From NCBI RefSeq assembly GCF_004382795.1, contig NZ_SMSG01000006.1, positions 124,001 to 188,000 of the forward strand: 64,000 nt of DNA, read 5' to 3'. This stretch comes from Cumulibacter soli (GTDB lineage Bacteria; Actinomycetota; Actinomycetes; Mycobacteriales; Antricoccaceae). The notes beneath the pieces were generated by a model that saw nothing but the letters and a program-made list of their open reading frames with translations, searched no databases and had not been told where the DNA came from. Made by a program: the position numbers and the translations under genes. This document shows positions 55,512-63,747 of this stretch, piece by piece; position 1 is the stretch's first letter; each line of letters starts with the position of its first letter.

Positions 55512-55684
55512 TACTGTGCCTTCTTCGGGCCGCGGCGAGCAGTAGCCTTCTTCGGCGGGATCACGTCGTCCACGATGTCGGCATCGACAGCGTCATCCTT
55601 GTTCGAGTCGTTCTCGACCGGGACAGCGTCAACAACCGCCGACGCTGCCGCTTCTTCACGCATACGTCGCGTGCCTAGTCCCAT
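55511..55684 (-). CDS. 57-residue phage protein
   Basis: ATG 55684 with GGAGGGAAC upstream; the frame is open to 55747. Acidic middle, basic end (PPKKATARRGPKKAQ). It lies directly after the capsid gene and is coupled to the next small gene. Unknown function; a decoration protein is possible. Confidence 0.6.
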   Translation of the reverse strand: MGLGTRRMREEAAASAVVDAVPVENDSNKDDAVDADIVDDVIPPKKATARRGPKKAQ

Positions 55685-55711
55685 AACGAGTTCCCTCCAG
55701 ATAGTTATGGA

Positions 55712-55754
55712 CCTGCCCGTGGGCAGCACCCCGACAGTGCCGCCCACGGGCAGG
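55712..55754 (-). terminator. Hairpin after the capsid gene
   Basis: Perfect 13-bp stem CCTGCCCGTGGGC and complement, 17-nt loop, 4 nt past the capsid stop. It has no T-run. It may attenuate transcription into the neck genes or protect the abundant capsid mRNA. Confidence 0.6.
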
Positions 55755-55758
55755 AGAA

Positions 55759-56595
55759 TCAGCCCTCGGGCTCTGGCTCCGGCTCCGCGTCGGCGCCGAA
55801 CTTCACGATGCCATCCGGACGCTGCGCGAACGTCGCGTAATGCACGTCCGCAGTCAACAGAGTCGACTTGTTGCGGGTATCGCGCTCGGTCTCAAGCATG
55901 ATGTTCCGCTTCATCGCGAGCGTCATCGCGTCCTTCTCCAGCAGCAGCGCGCCAGCCTTCGCCTTCGACGTCACCACCACGGGAATGTTCCAGATGAAAC
56001 CGACCGTGCCGCGGAGCAGCGTGGAACCCTGACCGGACTTCGACGCGTCCGTGAACCGGTCGTCGCGGCGGATGTTCTGGAACGCGGCGTTGCTGATGAA
56101 CCACGCCGCGAACATGTCGTCCTCGGGCTCGTCGTACAGGTCCAATGCGCCCAGCGCGGCGTCGATCGACCACGGGTCCGTGATCGACTTACCGGCGGCG
56201 GTGCGTGCAGTGGTAGCGACGTCGCTGTCCATCTTGAACCGGCACGCGTCCGCGATCTGGGACGCGGCCTGTTGCTGCGGGTTGCCCATCGCGCGCAGGA
56301 TCGACTCATCCGACAGGATGGCGCCCTTGCCGACCTTCGCGATCGTGACGGACGAGGTCCCGGTGTCCAACTTCTCGATGGGGATGTCGCCGTACTCTGC
56401 GACGGTCTCAGCGTCGCCGATGCGGTTCCACTGCCCGTAGTTGATGGTCTCGCCGGGCTGGCCGACGAGCGTGTCGTCGACGGTCACGTAGGGCATGAAC
56501 TTGACCTTGGCGCGGATCGCGGCCTCGATCACCGGAGCGTAAACCTCGGGGACGATCAGGTCAGTGGCGGTAGTTGCGCCAGTGGGTGCAGCCAT
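55759..56595 (-). CDS. Major capsid protein
   Basis: 278 residues, HK97-fold type. TDLIVPEVYAPVIEAAIRAK, QPGETINYGQWNRIGDAETV and the later WFISNAAFQNIRRDDRF are conserved in the N4-gp56/phage major capsid group of actinophages. The acidic tail EPEPEPEG is unusual. It follows the scaffold gene. Confidence 0.88.
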   Translation of the reverse strand: MAAPTGATTATDLIVPEVYAPVIEAAIRAKVKFMPYVTVDDTLVGQPGETINYGQWNRIGDAETVAEYGDIPIEKLDTGTSSVTIAKVGKGAILSDESILRAMGNPQQQAASQIADACRFKMDSDVATTARTAAGKSITDPWSIDAALGALDLYDEPEDDMFAAWFISNAAFQNIRRDDRFTDASKSGQGSTLLRGTVGFIWNIPVVVTSKAKAGALLLEKDAMTLAMKRNIMLETERDTRNKSTLLTADVHYATFAQRPDGIVKFGADAEPEPEPEG

Positions 56596-56753
56596 GAGCA
56601 GTACTCACTTTCCATCCAGGAATCGGTTGTGGTTCCCGGATGACCTGGTCCGGTGCGCCCTCGGTGAGTGGCCGTGGGGTGATTCCTCGGTGGTGCCTGC
56701 CCGCTGCTTGCCCGCGCGGTCCGGGTTCGGTTCACATGTTGTGGTGGTGCGTG

Positions 56754-57419
56754 TCAGCCTGCGGCTTGTTCCTCGGCCGTGAGGCGCTGGAACTCGCCGG
56801 GGTGTTCGCGGTAGACCTTGGTGCGGGCGTCGATGCCCATGCCGCGCCATTGCGCGAGGGTGAGTCCGGTCTGCGGTGCGGGCGTCGGTCCCCCGGCGGT
56901 ACCTGGAACGCTGGTCTGTTTCCATTCCGGGTACTCGTCGAGGACGGCAGCGATGCGAGCCGTTACCTGCTCGGCCTGCTCGGGGCCGGTGAGTGCGTCG
57001 AGGCCTTCGCGGTCGACGAGGCGGGCGACAGCATCGCGGCGGTCTTTCCGCGTGTCTGATCCGGCGATCGCCGCGTAAACGCGCGCGTTCAGGATCTCCG
57101 CGCGGGCTTCGGTGCGGGCCTGCTCGGCGAGTTGCTGGTACTTCTCGACGTCCAGTTTCGCGGCGTCCAACTCGGACTTGCCTGCGCGTTCCGCGGCTTC
57201 GGCGATTTCGGCGTCATGCTTACGCTGCTGCTCAGCGAGACGGTCCTGAACGATCTGGTTCACCTTCGCCTGCTGCGCTTCGCTGAACCGCTCGGTACTG
57301 CCTGCGGAGTGGGCGTCGATCGCGGACGGCGCGGCGGCTGCCTGCGGTGGTTCGGTGGGTGCCTGCTGTTCAGTGGCCTGCTGCTGCGGGGCTTCTGCTG
57401 CGGGTGCCTGGTCGGTCAC
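56754..57419 (-). CDS. Capsid scaffolding protein
   Basis: 221 residues from GTG 57419, supported by AGGGAGAC at 8 nt; the frame is open to 57521. A Gln/Ala/Pro-rich N-terminus precedes a long coiled-coil (about 45-110) with many Gln and Glu, then a C-terminal AQWRGMGIDARTKVYREHPG hook that may bind capsid. Located just ahead of the capsid gene, the usual place. Confidence 0.83.
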   Translation of the reverse strand: MTDQAPAAEAPQQQATEQQAPTEPPQAAAAPSAIDAHSAGSTERFSEAQQAKVNQIVQDRLAEQQRKHDAEIAEAAERAGKSELDAAKLDVEKYQQLAEQARTEARAEILNARVYAAIAGSDTRKDRRDAVARLVDREGLDALTGPEQAEQVTARIAAVLDEYPEWKQTSVPGTAGGPTPAPQTGLTLAQWRGMGIDARTKVYREHPGEFQRLTAEEQAAG

Positions 57420-57481
57420 GGCGATTGTCTCCCTGGTCGGGTCCGGGTTGCTGTCCGGTGCGGACCGTGACACGCCGCGTG

Positions 57482-58549
57482 TCAGTACGGGGCGTCGCCG
57501 GGGCGCGGTACTTCCCGCCACCGGTTCCGTTTCAGGGTGTCGTTCGCTTTCCAGATATTCACGTGATCTGCGAGCGCTGCGCGGGCGTCCTTCAACCGCT
57601 GCGCCCGCGCTGGCGATATGCCGCCGGTCGATGCTTCGACGTCCGCGAGGAGTCGTTCACGGCGCACGCGGCGTTCGAGTGCGCGTTGCTGCTGCGACGC
57701 GCGGTACCCGTCTGGGTCCGGTTGACCTGGCGCCGGTAGGTCGTCGTACTCCGCCCACCAGCCGTACACGGCGTGGCGGCAGTTCGGATGCATGAGGCCG
57801 GCGGCGCGCGCCTCGTCCAGGGTCGCGCCGGCGACGTCGTCCGTAGCCCCGTCGACGCGGAGTACGCGTCCCTCCCACGGTCGGCACGCCGGGCATTCTC
57901 GGTGCGCGTCAGACACGACCACGTAAGGCGTGCCAGCGTCGGCCGCAGCTGCGAGGGAGGACCGCGTGTGCGCTGCTTGTGCTTCGGTCCGTAGCACGGT
58001 TTCCGTGTAGGTCGCGGGCTGCCAGCGTCGGCCGCGTTTGTCGTGGAGGACGTGGACGCCGTCGTCGATCATGCGTTTAGCGGCGCTGCGGGTTGCCTGC
58101 TCGAGTGTCGCCTCCCCCGCGGCCATTGCGGCGTGCGCGTCGCGGAGTGCGCGGCGCGCGTTGTCGGTGAGGCCTTGGATGCCGTACCGCCACTGTTCTC
58201 GTGCGGTACGCACGTTCGGCAGGTCGCCGGGGTCGGGCATGCCGGAGTCGATACCGGCCCGCCGCACTACGTCAGCGAGACCAGCCATGGCGTCGTCCCC
58301 GATGACGGCTGCTGCGGCGATCGCGGGCGCGGCGTCGTTGAGGCGTTGCTGCGCGGCCCATTGCCACGTCAGTGTGGTCTCGCCGCGCCTCGGCAGCAGC
58401 GCCTCGACCACGACGCGGACGACAGCGTCTTGCGCCCACCACACGACACTCATCAGTTCAACGATAAGTACGTCGATGCGGTGCGCGAAGTCCCGGCCCG
58501 CGCGGCGGATGGCTGCGGCGATGCGCCGCGTCAATCCCCGGTCAGCCAT
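57482..58549 (-). CDS. Phage minor capsid protein 2
   Basis: 355 residues. HRECPACRPWEGRVLRVDG and LMHPNCRHAVYGWW contain the conserved Cys/His pattern of Phage_min_cap2, a head morphogenesis protein. The N-terminal half is helical. It starts 4 nt after the portal stop and is separated by 62 nt from the scaffold gene. Confidence 0.88.
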   Translation of the reverse strand: MADRGLTRRIAAAIRRAGRDFAHRIDVLIVELMSVVWWAQDAVVRVVVEALLPRRGETTLTWQWAAQQRLNDAAPAIAAAAVIGDDAMAGLADVVRRAGIDSGMPDPGDLPNVRTAREQWRYGIQGLTDNARRALRDAHAAMAAGEATLEQATRSAAKRMIDDGVHVLHDKRGRRWQPATYTETVLRTEAQAAHTRSSLAAAADAGTPYVVVSDAHRECPACRPWEGRVLRVDGATDDVAGATLDEARAAGLMHPNCRHAVYGWWAEYDDLPAPGQPDPDGYRASQQQRALERRVRRERLLADVEASTGGISPARAQRLKDARAALADHVNIWKANDTLKRNRWREVPRPGDAPY

Positions 58550-58552
58550 GGG

Positions 58553-60031
58553 TTATCCGATGAGGTCGAGCGGGCTGGTCGTCTTGTTCTCGTCCATGAT
58601 CCGCCGGACCTCGTCGTCGACCTGGTCCGGGGATAGGTCGGGTTGGGCCATGCGGACGCTGGTTTCGATGCTGATTGCGCGGGCGTCCCGTAGCGCCTGG
58701 ATCGTCGACGCGGTCTCAGCAGCGTCGCCTAGGTTGTCATCGGACCATTCCAGGTTCAGGCCGTCGACCATGCCTGCGTCGGGCAGCCCCAACTGTTTGT
58801 CGATGGCGAGCATCCACTGCGCGGCGCGGAGGACGGCGGGTTCCCACGCCCGCTGTTTTCGGCCGAGAGTGCGGTACGTGCGGCGTTCGCGGAGTTTGTG
58901 ACTGGTGCCGCTGATCGCGCCCTCGACATGCAGGCCGAATGTTTGCGGCGCGTACCCGCATGAGGTGATGATTCGTTCGGTTTGCGCGAGCGCGGTCGCG
59001 GCGAAGTCTTGGACGCGGAGGTCGAAGTGCACTTGCTCGACCGGTAGGCGGCTGCTGGCGGTGCCCTGGTCGAGGCCTTTCAGTTCGGTGAACACTTCGT
59101 CGTCGAGGTCGAGTGCGCCGTCAGGGCCGAGTGCGCCCTCAGCGACGAGGATGCGGGCCTGACCGACGCGGATCTCCCGGTCCCACGCGGACAGGGTCTG
59201 TGACAGGGAGTCGATGTCGGGGAGGCTGCTGGCGTGGTCGGGTGCGCCGTATTCGCCGCCGCGGTACCGGCGCCAGAATCCGTTACTGACGTAGGACGGC
59301 AGCATGCCTTTCACGCCGAAACCGGTGAGGTCGATTCCGCCGTCCTGCTGGACGATGTCGCCTAGCGCGGCCGTGGAGGGGTGGTCAGCGAGCGGGCGTA
59401 CAGCGCCCAATTCGTTGGGGTTGGTGGCTTCGCGGAGCGCGTGCCACACGCGGCCGTCCTCGTGACGTTCGATGTGCCTCCATGTCGAGGTGTCTGCTTC
59501 GGTTTTCGCGGGCAGCGTGACCACGAACGACACCGCCGTCAACACGCCGAGCGTGTACTCGGGGACCGCCTGGTCCTGCCCGATCGCCTGCAACGTGGAC
59601 CGGTCCGACAGGGTCGTGTTCCAGCGAGGTACGAGCCACGCCCCGCCGGTCCCTGACGCGATGTCAGCACCGGCCTGCAGCGCGGCGGCGACCCGGTCGC
59701 TGAGTTCTTCGAGGCGCGTCTGCTGTTGGCCGCTGCCGGGTGCGGTCAGGATCGCGGGCGACCCGAACAGCAGGTCGCTGGCGACGGCGGCGACGTCACC
59801 GGCGATAGCGGCCGGGATGAACGACCGGGCTCGGTGCGTGTCCACTTGGTCGGTTGCGCGGCGTTGCCACCACTTCCCGCGGGCCTTCGCCGGGGTCGAG
59901 GGGGTCTGCGTGAGGACGTCCCGTTCGTCGCTGGTCCACGCCGCGACTAGCCCGGTGAGGTCCCGGATTTGTGGTTGGTATGCGAGGGGCGGCCAGGGAG
60001 TGTTAGCGGGGGCGTCAAGCGGCAGGACCAT
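58553..60031 (-). CDS. Portal protein (SPP1 gp6-like)
   Basis: 492 residues from ATG 60031; the frame is open to 60094 with no ribosome site for either. Family features: the N-terminal clip AWTSDERDVLTQTPSTPAKA, the SDLLFGSPAILTAP strand and the stem/wing SISGTSHKLRERRTYRTLG-like region. It forms the dodecameric DNA channel. Confidence 0.9.
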   Translation of the reverse strand: MVLPLDAPANTPWPPLAYQPQIRDLTGLVAAWTSDERDVLTQTPSTPAKARGKWWQRRATDQVDTHRARSFIPAAIAGDVAAVASDLLFGSPAILTAPGSGQQQTRLEELSDRVAAALQAGADIASGTGGAWLVPRWNTTLSDRSTLQAIGQDQAVPEYTLGVLTAVSFVVTLPAKTEADTSTWRHIERHEDGRVWHALREATNPNELGAVRPLADHPSTAALGDIVQQDGGIDLTGFGVKGMLPSYVSNGFWRRYRGGEYGAPDHASSLPDIDSLSQTLSAWDREIRVGQARILVAEGALGPDGALDLDDEVFTELKGLDQGTASSRLPVEQVHFDLRVQDFAATALAQTERIITSCGYAPQTFGLHVEGAISGTSHKLRERRTYRTLGRKQRAWEPAVLRAAQWMLAIDKQLGLPDAGMVDGLNLEWSDDNLGDAAETASTIQALRDARAISIETSVRMAQPDLSPDQVDDEVRRIMDENKTTSPLDLIG

Positions 60032-60127
60032 AACCGGAATCGTTCGGTTATGAATGTCAGCGCGCGACGCTATGGTTCCAGGCAAAGGAAACATCGCAGT
60101 GATGTGCCCACAACCTGGAGAGCTTTC
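60032..60127 (+). promoter_or_regulatory. Promoter region of the opposite-strand cargo gene
   Basis: The gap between the portal start and the divergent plus-strand gene. TATGGT at 60071 fits TAnnnT; the -35 is weak (TTATGA around 60048). The cargo gene must have its own promoter because it opposes the late transcript. Confidence 0.35.
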
Positions 60128-60601
60128 ATGCCCGACGATGACGACAACGCCACGTGGACACCACAGACCGACCCGGACGGGTACACGAGGGCCGAGTTAA
60201 GACCGCGCGATAATCTGCTGAACTCGTTGCTGAGCATCATCTTCGATAGCGAAGCCATCCCTGATGAGGCGTCATTTTCAATGACAGTGGTGACGGGTGG
60301 AGCCCTTGTAAGTGGAATCGTCGTTAGCCAAGCTGTATTCGCCCGACGCGTCTCTGATGGACTTCGTCAGGCGAACGGTGGCGATAACTTCGCGTTCATC
60401 GTTGACGAGATCGTGAACGCCCAGAGCGAACTAGACGCCGAGATTAAAGCGGGTCGCGATGGGATTGCGCCGGCAATCCCCGTTCGGTATCTGCATATGC
60501 GCGATGTGACCGTAATGTCAGGGGGCGGGCCACTTCAGTTCAGCAATTGGCGATGCCGGCTAGAGTCCATCGACGGGTGGACGTTTGGCAGTCTGGGCTA
60601 A
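60128..60601 (+). CDS. Opposite-strand prophage cargo protein, GvpU-like
   Basis: 157 residues from ATG 60128 with GGAGAG upstream. It is the only plus-strand gene supported in the prophage and is inserted between portal and large terminase. The pattern SMTVVTGGALVSGIVVSQAV, then YLHMRDVTVM and finally RCRLESIDGWTFGSL resembles the gas-vesicle accessory protein GvpU of actinobacteria (strand-rich core with 'vsG.lvs..yf', 'ihl.da', 'W..RL..vdgf.lG'). The similarity is remembered, not computed. No other gas vesicle gene is present. Its stop TAA overlaps the terminase stop. Probably a lysogenic-conversion gene. Confidence 0.6.
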   Translation: MPDDDDNATWTPQTDPDGYTRAELRPRDNLLNSLLSIIFDSEAIPDEASFSMTVVTGGALVSGIVVSQAVFARRVSDGLRQANGGDNFAFIVDEIVNAQSELDAEIKAGRDGIAPAIPVRYLHMRDVTVMSGGGPLQFSNWRCRLESIDGWTFGSLG

Positions 60602-61914
60602 CTGACCGAGCGAGTTAGTCCACGGATGCGGCGGCGGGAGTCCGACACGAACTCGCCGTCACCCTCGGGCACCGGGGCAGGCGCGAGCCACGATCGCCAC
60701 TGCGACCGGAGCGCCATCACCCCATACCTGAGCGCGTCCACGCCGTGATCGTTCAACTTCACCGGCCGATCCTCGCCATCGTCCGCGGCCTTCTCATCCC
60801 ACACGTACCCCAACAGTTCGTCCCACAACGCGGACGCATCCGCGCGATGCACAACGAGGTGCTGGTTCTTGAACAGCGCGGCGACGGACCGGATGCCGTC
60901 GAGGACGGTGTTGTCTGCCGAGCGGACTGTCCAGCCGTCGCGTCGGAGTTGCTGTCGGAACGACGCAGCCGAGGGGTCGACAACGATCGGGAGGCTGCTG
61001 GTCGCGTGGCCGAGGCCCTTCACCCACTCGCCCAACTTCGCGCTGGTCTCGCCGTCCGTGAGTTGGCCGTCATTCCTGCCGTCATGCCGCCACTCACTCG
61101 CGGCAGTGATCCGACGCCGCGACTTGTCAACGTGAAGGAGGACGGCATGGGTCGGGTTCAAGGTGCCGTAGTCGAGCGCGATCAAAGCGGGCGCGCCCGT
61201 CACCTCACTGGTGGTGTTCGCTTCCTCTGACAGGGCCTCGAAGATCGCGCCCTCGGCAGCGACCCAAAGGCCGTCGATGAACCGCTTATAGAACAACCCC
61301 GCGAGGGAGCGTTTGAGGCGCGCTTTCTCCTGCTCGTCAAGGGCCGGGTTGTCGTCGAGGGTGAAATGCCAGGTCCGCATCCCGATCTCTCGGGCCTTGT
61401 CGATTTTCTTCCGTTTCAGCCAGTGCGCGGGGCTGTCTGGGTTTGTGGTCGCGAAGATCTTCGCGCCCTGGCTGAACGTCGTGATGTGCCGCGTCTCCAG
61501 CATCGACCAGTAAGACTCGTTCGGTAGCAGCGTGGCCTCGTCCACGTATGCCCCGGCCAGGGTCAGGCCGCGGATTCGGGACTCGGCTTTGGCGTCGTTC
61601 GCGCCGACCATGTGCACGCGCCGCCCGAACAACCGTCCTTCGTTGGCGCCGGCCGTGTGGGCTAGCGGTGACGCGTCACCGAAGTACGCGTCGATCTCGT
61701 CGAGAACGTTCCGGCGGATCGTGTCTTTCGTTTTCCCGATCATGATCAGCGGGCCGGGTGGCGCTAGTGCGTCGACGTAGGCGCACCACGCGAGGACGCT
61801 CGCTGTTGTTTTCCCGCTACGGACGGCGCCTTCCCATAGGTGCAGTGGGTCGGGTGATCGGAGCGTGTCCCGGATCGATACTCGCTGCTTCCGGCTCAGC
61901 TTCGCGGGTTTCAT
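60598..61914 (-). CDS. Terminase large subunit
   Basis: 438 residues, ATP-driven DNA packaging motor and nuclease. Walker A GAVRSGKT (29-36), Walker B AYVDEA (122-127), coupling motif TTNPDSP and nuclease acids in ALDYGTLNPTHAVL and VDPSAASFRQ, and DHGVDALRYG close to the end. The PBSX/SPP1 type. Its start overlaps the terminase small stop by 4 nt. Its stop overlaps that of the convergent cargo gene. Confidence 0.94.
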   Translation of the reverse strand: MKPAKLSRKQRVSIRDTLRSPDPLHLWEGAVRSGKTTASVLAWCAYVDALAPPGPLIMIGKTKDTIRRNVLDEIDAYFGDASPLAHTAGANEGRLFGRRVHMVGANDAKAESRIRGLTLAGAYVDEATLLPNESYWSMLETRHITTFSQGAKIFATTNPDSPAHWLKRKKIDKAREIGMRTWHFTLDDNPALDEQEKARLKRSLAGLFYKRFIDGLWVAAEGAIFEALSEEANTTSEVTGAPALIALDYGTLNPTHAVLLHVDKSRRRITAASEWRHDGRNDGQLTDGETSAKLGEWVKGLGHATSSLPIVVDPSAASFRQQLRRDGWTVRSADNTVLDGIRSVAALFKNQHLVVHRADASALWDELLGYVWDEKAADDGEDRPVKLNDHGVDALRYGVMALRSQWRSWLAPAPVPEGDGEFVSDSRRRIRGLTRSVS

Positions 61915-62417
61915 TCGTCACCGTCGTCGTCGAGGCCAGCGACCAGCCGCTGAATCAACGCGGACGCTTCACCGCTCGTCGCCCGTTCCGCTTCAAGCCG
62001 AGCGAGATCATTCGCCGTCTTCACCAACGTCGCCGCCGACGTAACGAGATTCCGAATGTCGCCAGTCGGCGGGCGGTCGAGCGTGTGCTCGGTGTAGGTG
62101 TTGTCTTTACCGCCGATGTTGAACACGAGATGCGGACGGCCGAGCTGCTGCAGGAACTCGCCCGCCCGACGCAACGATTCTTCCTGCAGGTTCTCACGCC
62201 GCGCCGCGTTCCGTTCACGCGCGGACTCATGCGCCGCAGACACCTTCGACAACGCCGCATCATTCGTAACGCCATAACGCTTGCACGCGTCACGCACCGT
62301 CGACCTCGAACACGCGAACCGCTCGGCAACCTCACGCAGCGAATAACCGGCAGCGCGCGCGTCGGCCATCGCTTGACGCTCCTCAGCGGTGAACCGAGGA
62401 CGACCACCACCGGCCAC
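61911..62417 (-). CDS. Terminase small subunit
   Basis: 168 residues from GTG 62417. An N-terminal HTH (MADARAAGYSLREVAERFAC and SRSTVRDACKRYGV) would bind the packaging site, followed by a charged helical oligomerisation part. Overlaps the large subunit start (ATGA). The packaging site is expected in the adjoining gene-free 62418-62665. Confidence 0.85.
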   Translation of the reverse strand: MAGGGRPRFTAEERQAMADARAAGYSLREVAERFACSRSTVRDACKRYGVTNDAALSKVSAAHESARERNAARRENLQEESLRRAGEFLQQLGRPHLVFNIGGKDNTYTEHTLDRPPTGDIRNLVTSAATLVKTANDLARLEAERATSGEASALIQRLVAGLDDDGDE

Positions 62418-62450
62418 GGGCAGCCCTCTCTATCGCGCGCGCAAGACACG

Positions 62451-62468
62451 GCACTGCCTGTGCAGTGC
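62451..62468. repeat. Small hairpin in the terminase upstream region
   Basis: GCACTGC-CTGT-GCAGTGC, 7-bp perfect stem. In the gene-free 248-nt region that should contain the packaging (cos or pac) site. Confidence 0.4.
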
Positions 62469-62500
62469 TTGGGGTGTCAGTGTGGTGTGGGTGGTGTTTG

Positions 62501-62578
62501 TGGACCTATGGGGAGTCGAACCCCAGTCCAGCGTGGTTCCGCGTGCGGCTTTCCTCGCTGTCGATACCTTCTAGGCCC
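62501..62578 (-). ncRNA. 78-nt tRNA-like structure resembling a tmRNA TLD without mRNA part
   Basis: Minus strand. Acceptor stem GGGCCTA / TAGGTCC, 7 bp including a G3-U70 wobble, and discriminator A: the alanine identity set. T-arm TGGGG-TTCGACT-CCCCA is perfect. There is no D-stem (an 11-nt loop GAAGGTATCGA instead), and no anticodon arm: a 5-bp CAGCG/CGCTG helix encloses 22 nt. This is the layout of a tmRNA tRNA-like domain, but with the tag-coding part absent. CCA is not encoded. Alternatives are a decayed tRNA or a packaging-site hairpin. Confidence 0.55.
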
Positions 62579-62579
62579 T

Positions 62580-62618
62580 GCGTTGGGCGGCCCGTGTAGT
62601 GGACAGGCAACCCAACGC
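62580..62618. repeat. Hairpin adjacent to the tRNA-like structure
   Basis: GCGTTGGG and its complement CCCAACGC, 8-bp stem, 23-nt loop. It ends 2 nt before the 5' end of the tRNA-like structure and could be a processing signal or part of the packaging site. Confidence 0.5.
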
Positions 62619-62665
62619 GTCAAGGTTCTGGCGCCGGGTGTCAGCGTGGCGCGTTCGGTATCCGC

Positions 62666-63049
62666 TTATTGAACTCGGCGTTGCTCTTGTCGCCCGCGCA
62701 GAGCGACGTTGAACTTGGCCACTATGTCTTGTCGCTTCTCGATGTCTTGTCGCTTCTTGCTGTTCTCGTCGATCGCCTGGCCGAATGCCTTGTAATAGCG
62801 AGCGATCAGGGGCTCATAGTCGAGGTCGGCGCCGGTCATCCCGGCGACGACGGTTGCTTGCCCTTCTTCATCGTTCTCAACGTTGAGGGAATTGGCCTCA
62901 AGGTAGCGTTCTTCGGACGGCGTGATGGGTCGAGTGGTGTGGAATCGGACAGAGACACCGATCAGATGGTCGCCCTCGTCGGTTTCGAGGATCTTCACGT
63001 CATCGGTGGTTATCTCATCGGGGCCAGTGATCCCTGGGATTTCGGTCAT
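62666..63049 (-). CDS. Phage protein of unknown function
   Basis: 127 residues from ATG 63049 with AAAGGA upstream. Acidic N-terminal half with strand pattern (DHLIGVSVRFHTTRPITPSE), followed by helix with KKRQDIEKRQDIVAKF, a short internal repeat of K-R-Q-D-I. No family recognised. Confidence 0.65.
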   Translation of the reverse strand: MTEIPGITGPDEITTDDVKILETDEGDHLIGVSVRFHTTRPITPSEERYLEANSLNVENDEEGQATVVAGMTGADLDYEPLIARYYKAFGQAIDENSKKRQDIEKRQDIVAKFNVALRGRQEQRRVQ

Positions 63050-63124
63050 GTTTGGTCCTTTCGTCGGGAGGGCCGCTTTGTGCGCGTCCATTGTGAATAG
63101 GCCGGTCGGGATTTCGTACCGCGT

Positions 63125-63520
63125 TTATGCGGTTGCGCGACCAGCTTTGCGGCGTGCCCGTGCTTCCTGTTCGTATTTTGCGTGCGCGTCCCGACATTTC
63201 CCGCAACGACACCCCGGCCAGCGGCTGCTGCCCATGTACCGGGATCGGGAGCCATGGACGGGCCGCAGGTCGCGGTTCGTGATCGCGAACAGCTCGCCGC
63301 GTTTGCGGGCGGGGAGTCCGGCGATGATGCCCATGTCGGGGTCGCGGCCATGTTCGAGGAGGCATTCGAGCGCGACGGGGCACGTGTTGCAGACGAGGAT
63401 CGCTTCGGCGTTGATGTGCGGAGGTTGGTCGGCGTCCCAGGATTGGACGGGTAGATCGGATTGGGCGCAGGCTGCTTGTTCGGTCCAGGCGCTGGGTCGG
63501 CCGATGGGTGGCGAGGTCAT
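63125..63520 (-). CDS. WhiB-family iron-sulfur regulator (phage-encoded)
   Basis: 131 residues from ATG 63520, AAGGACG upstream; open frame to 63571. Four cluster cysteines: Cys18, Cys44, Cys47, Cys53 (C-x2-C-x5-C), and GIIAGLPARKR in place of the G-[V/I]-W-G-G turn. An extra C-terminal CRCGKC (Cys104-109) is beyond the usual family length. Phage WhiB proteins can act on host WhiB2 targets. It overlaps the neighbour by 4 nt. Confidence 0.88.
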   Translation of the reverse strand: MTSPPIGRPSAWTEQAACAQSDLPVQSWDADQPPHINAEAILVCNTCPVALECLLEHGRDPDMGIIAGLPARKRGELFAITNRDLRPVHGSRSRYMGSSRWPGCRCGKCRDAHAKYEQEARARRKAGRATA

Positions 63521-63747
63521 GCTGCGTCCTTGCGGTGTTGGGGTTGGCTCGTTAAATGCCACGCGGTGCACCGGCAGCGGTATGCGGCGGTGGGCGGGTG
63601 GCCGGCGGGTAGGCCTTGCGCGGTGAGGTGGCCGGTGATGGTGCGGGAGTAGGCGAGGGCGCGGGTGGCGTCGCGTTTGTTGCGGAAGGCCCGTTTTTCG
63701 GGGTGTGGGCAGCCCGGCCGCGGGGCGGCTAGAACGCGGGGCCGCAT
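63517..63747 (-). CDS. Small zinc-ribbon-like phage protein
   Basis: 76 residues from ATG 63747 with AGAGGACC upstream. Cys13 with a nearby His, and CRCTAWHLT near the end, form a C/H set typical of small actinophage proteins with 'YRC.CGAWHLT'. Unknown role, possibly DNA binding. Overlaps the WhiB start (ATGA). Confidence 0.72.
   Translation of the reverse strand: MRPRVLAAPRPGCPHPEKRAFRNKRDATRALAYSRTITGHLTAQGLPAGHPPTAAYRCRCTAWHLTSQPQHRKDAA

Noticed and set aside
60070-60258. Minus-strand frame opposite the cargo gene
   Set aside because: Only 62 codons, no ribosome site, and the plus-strand frame has a proper start and protein-like sequence.
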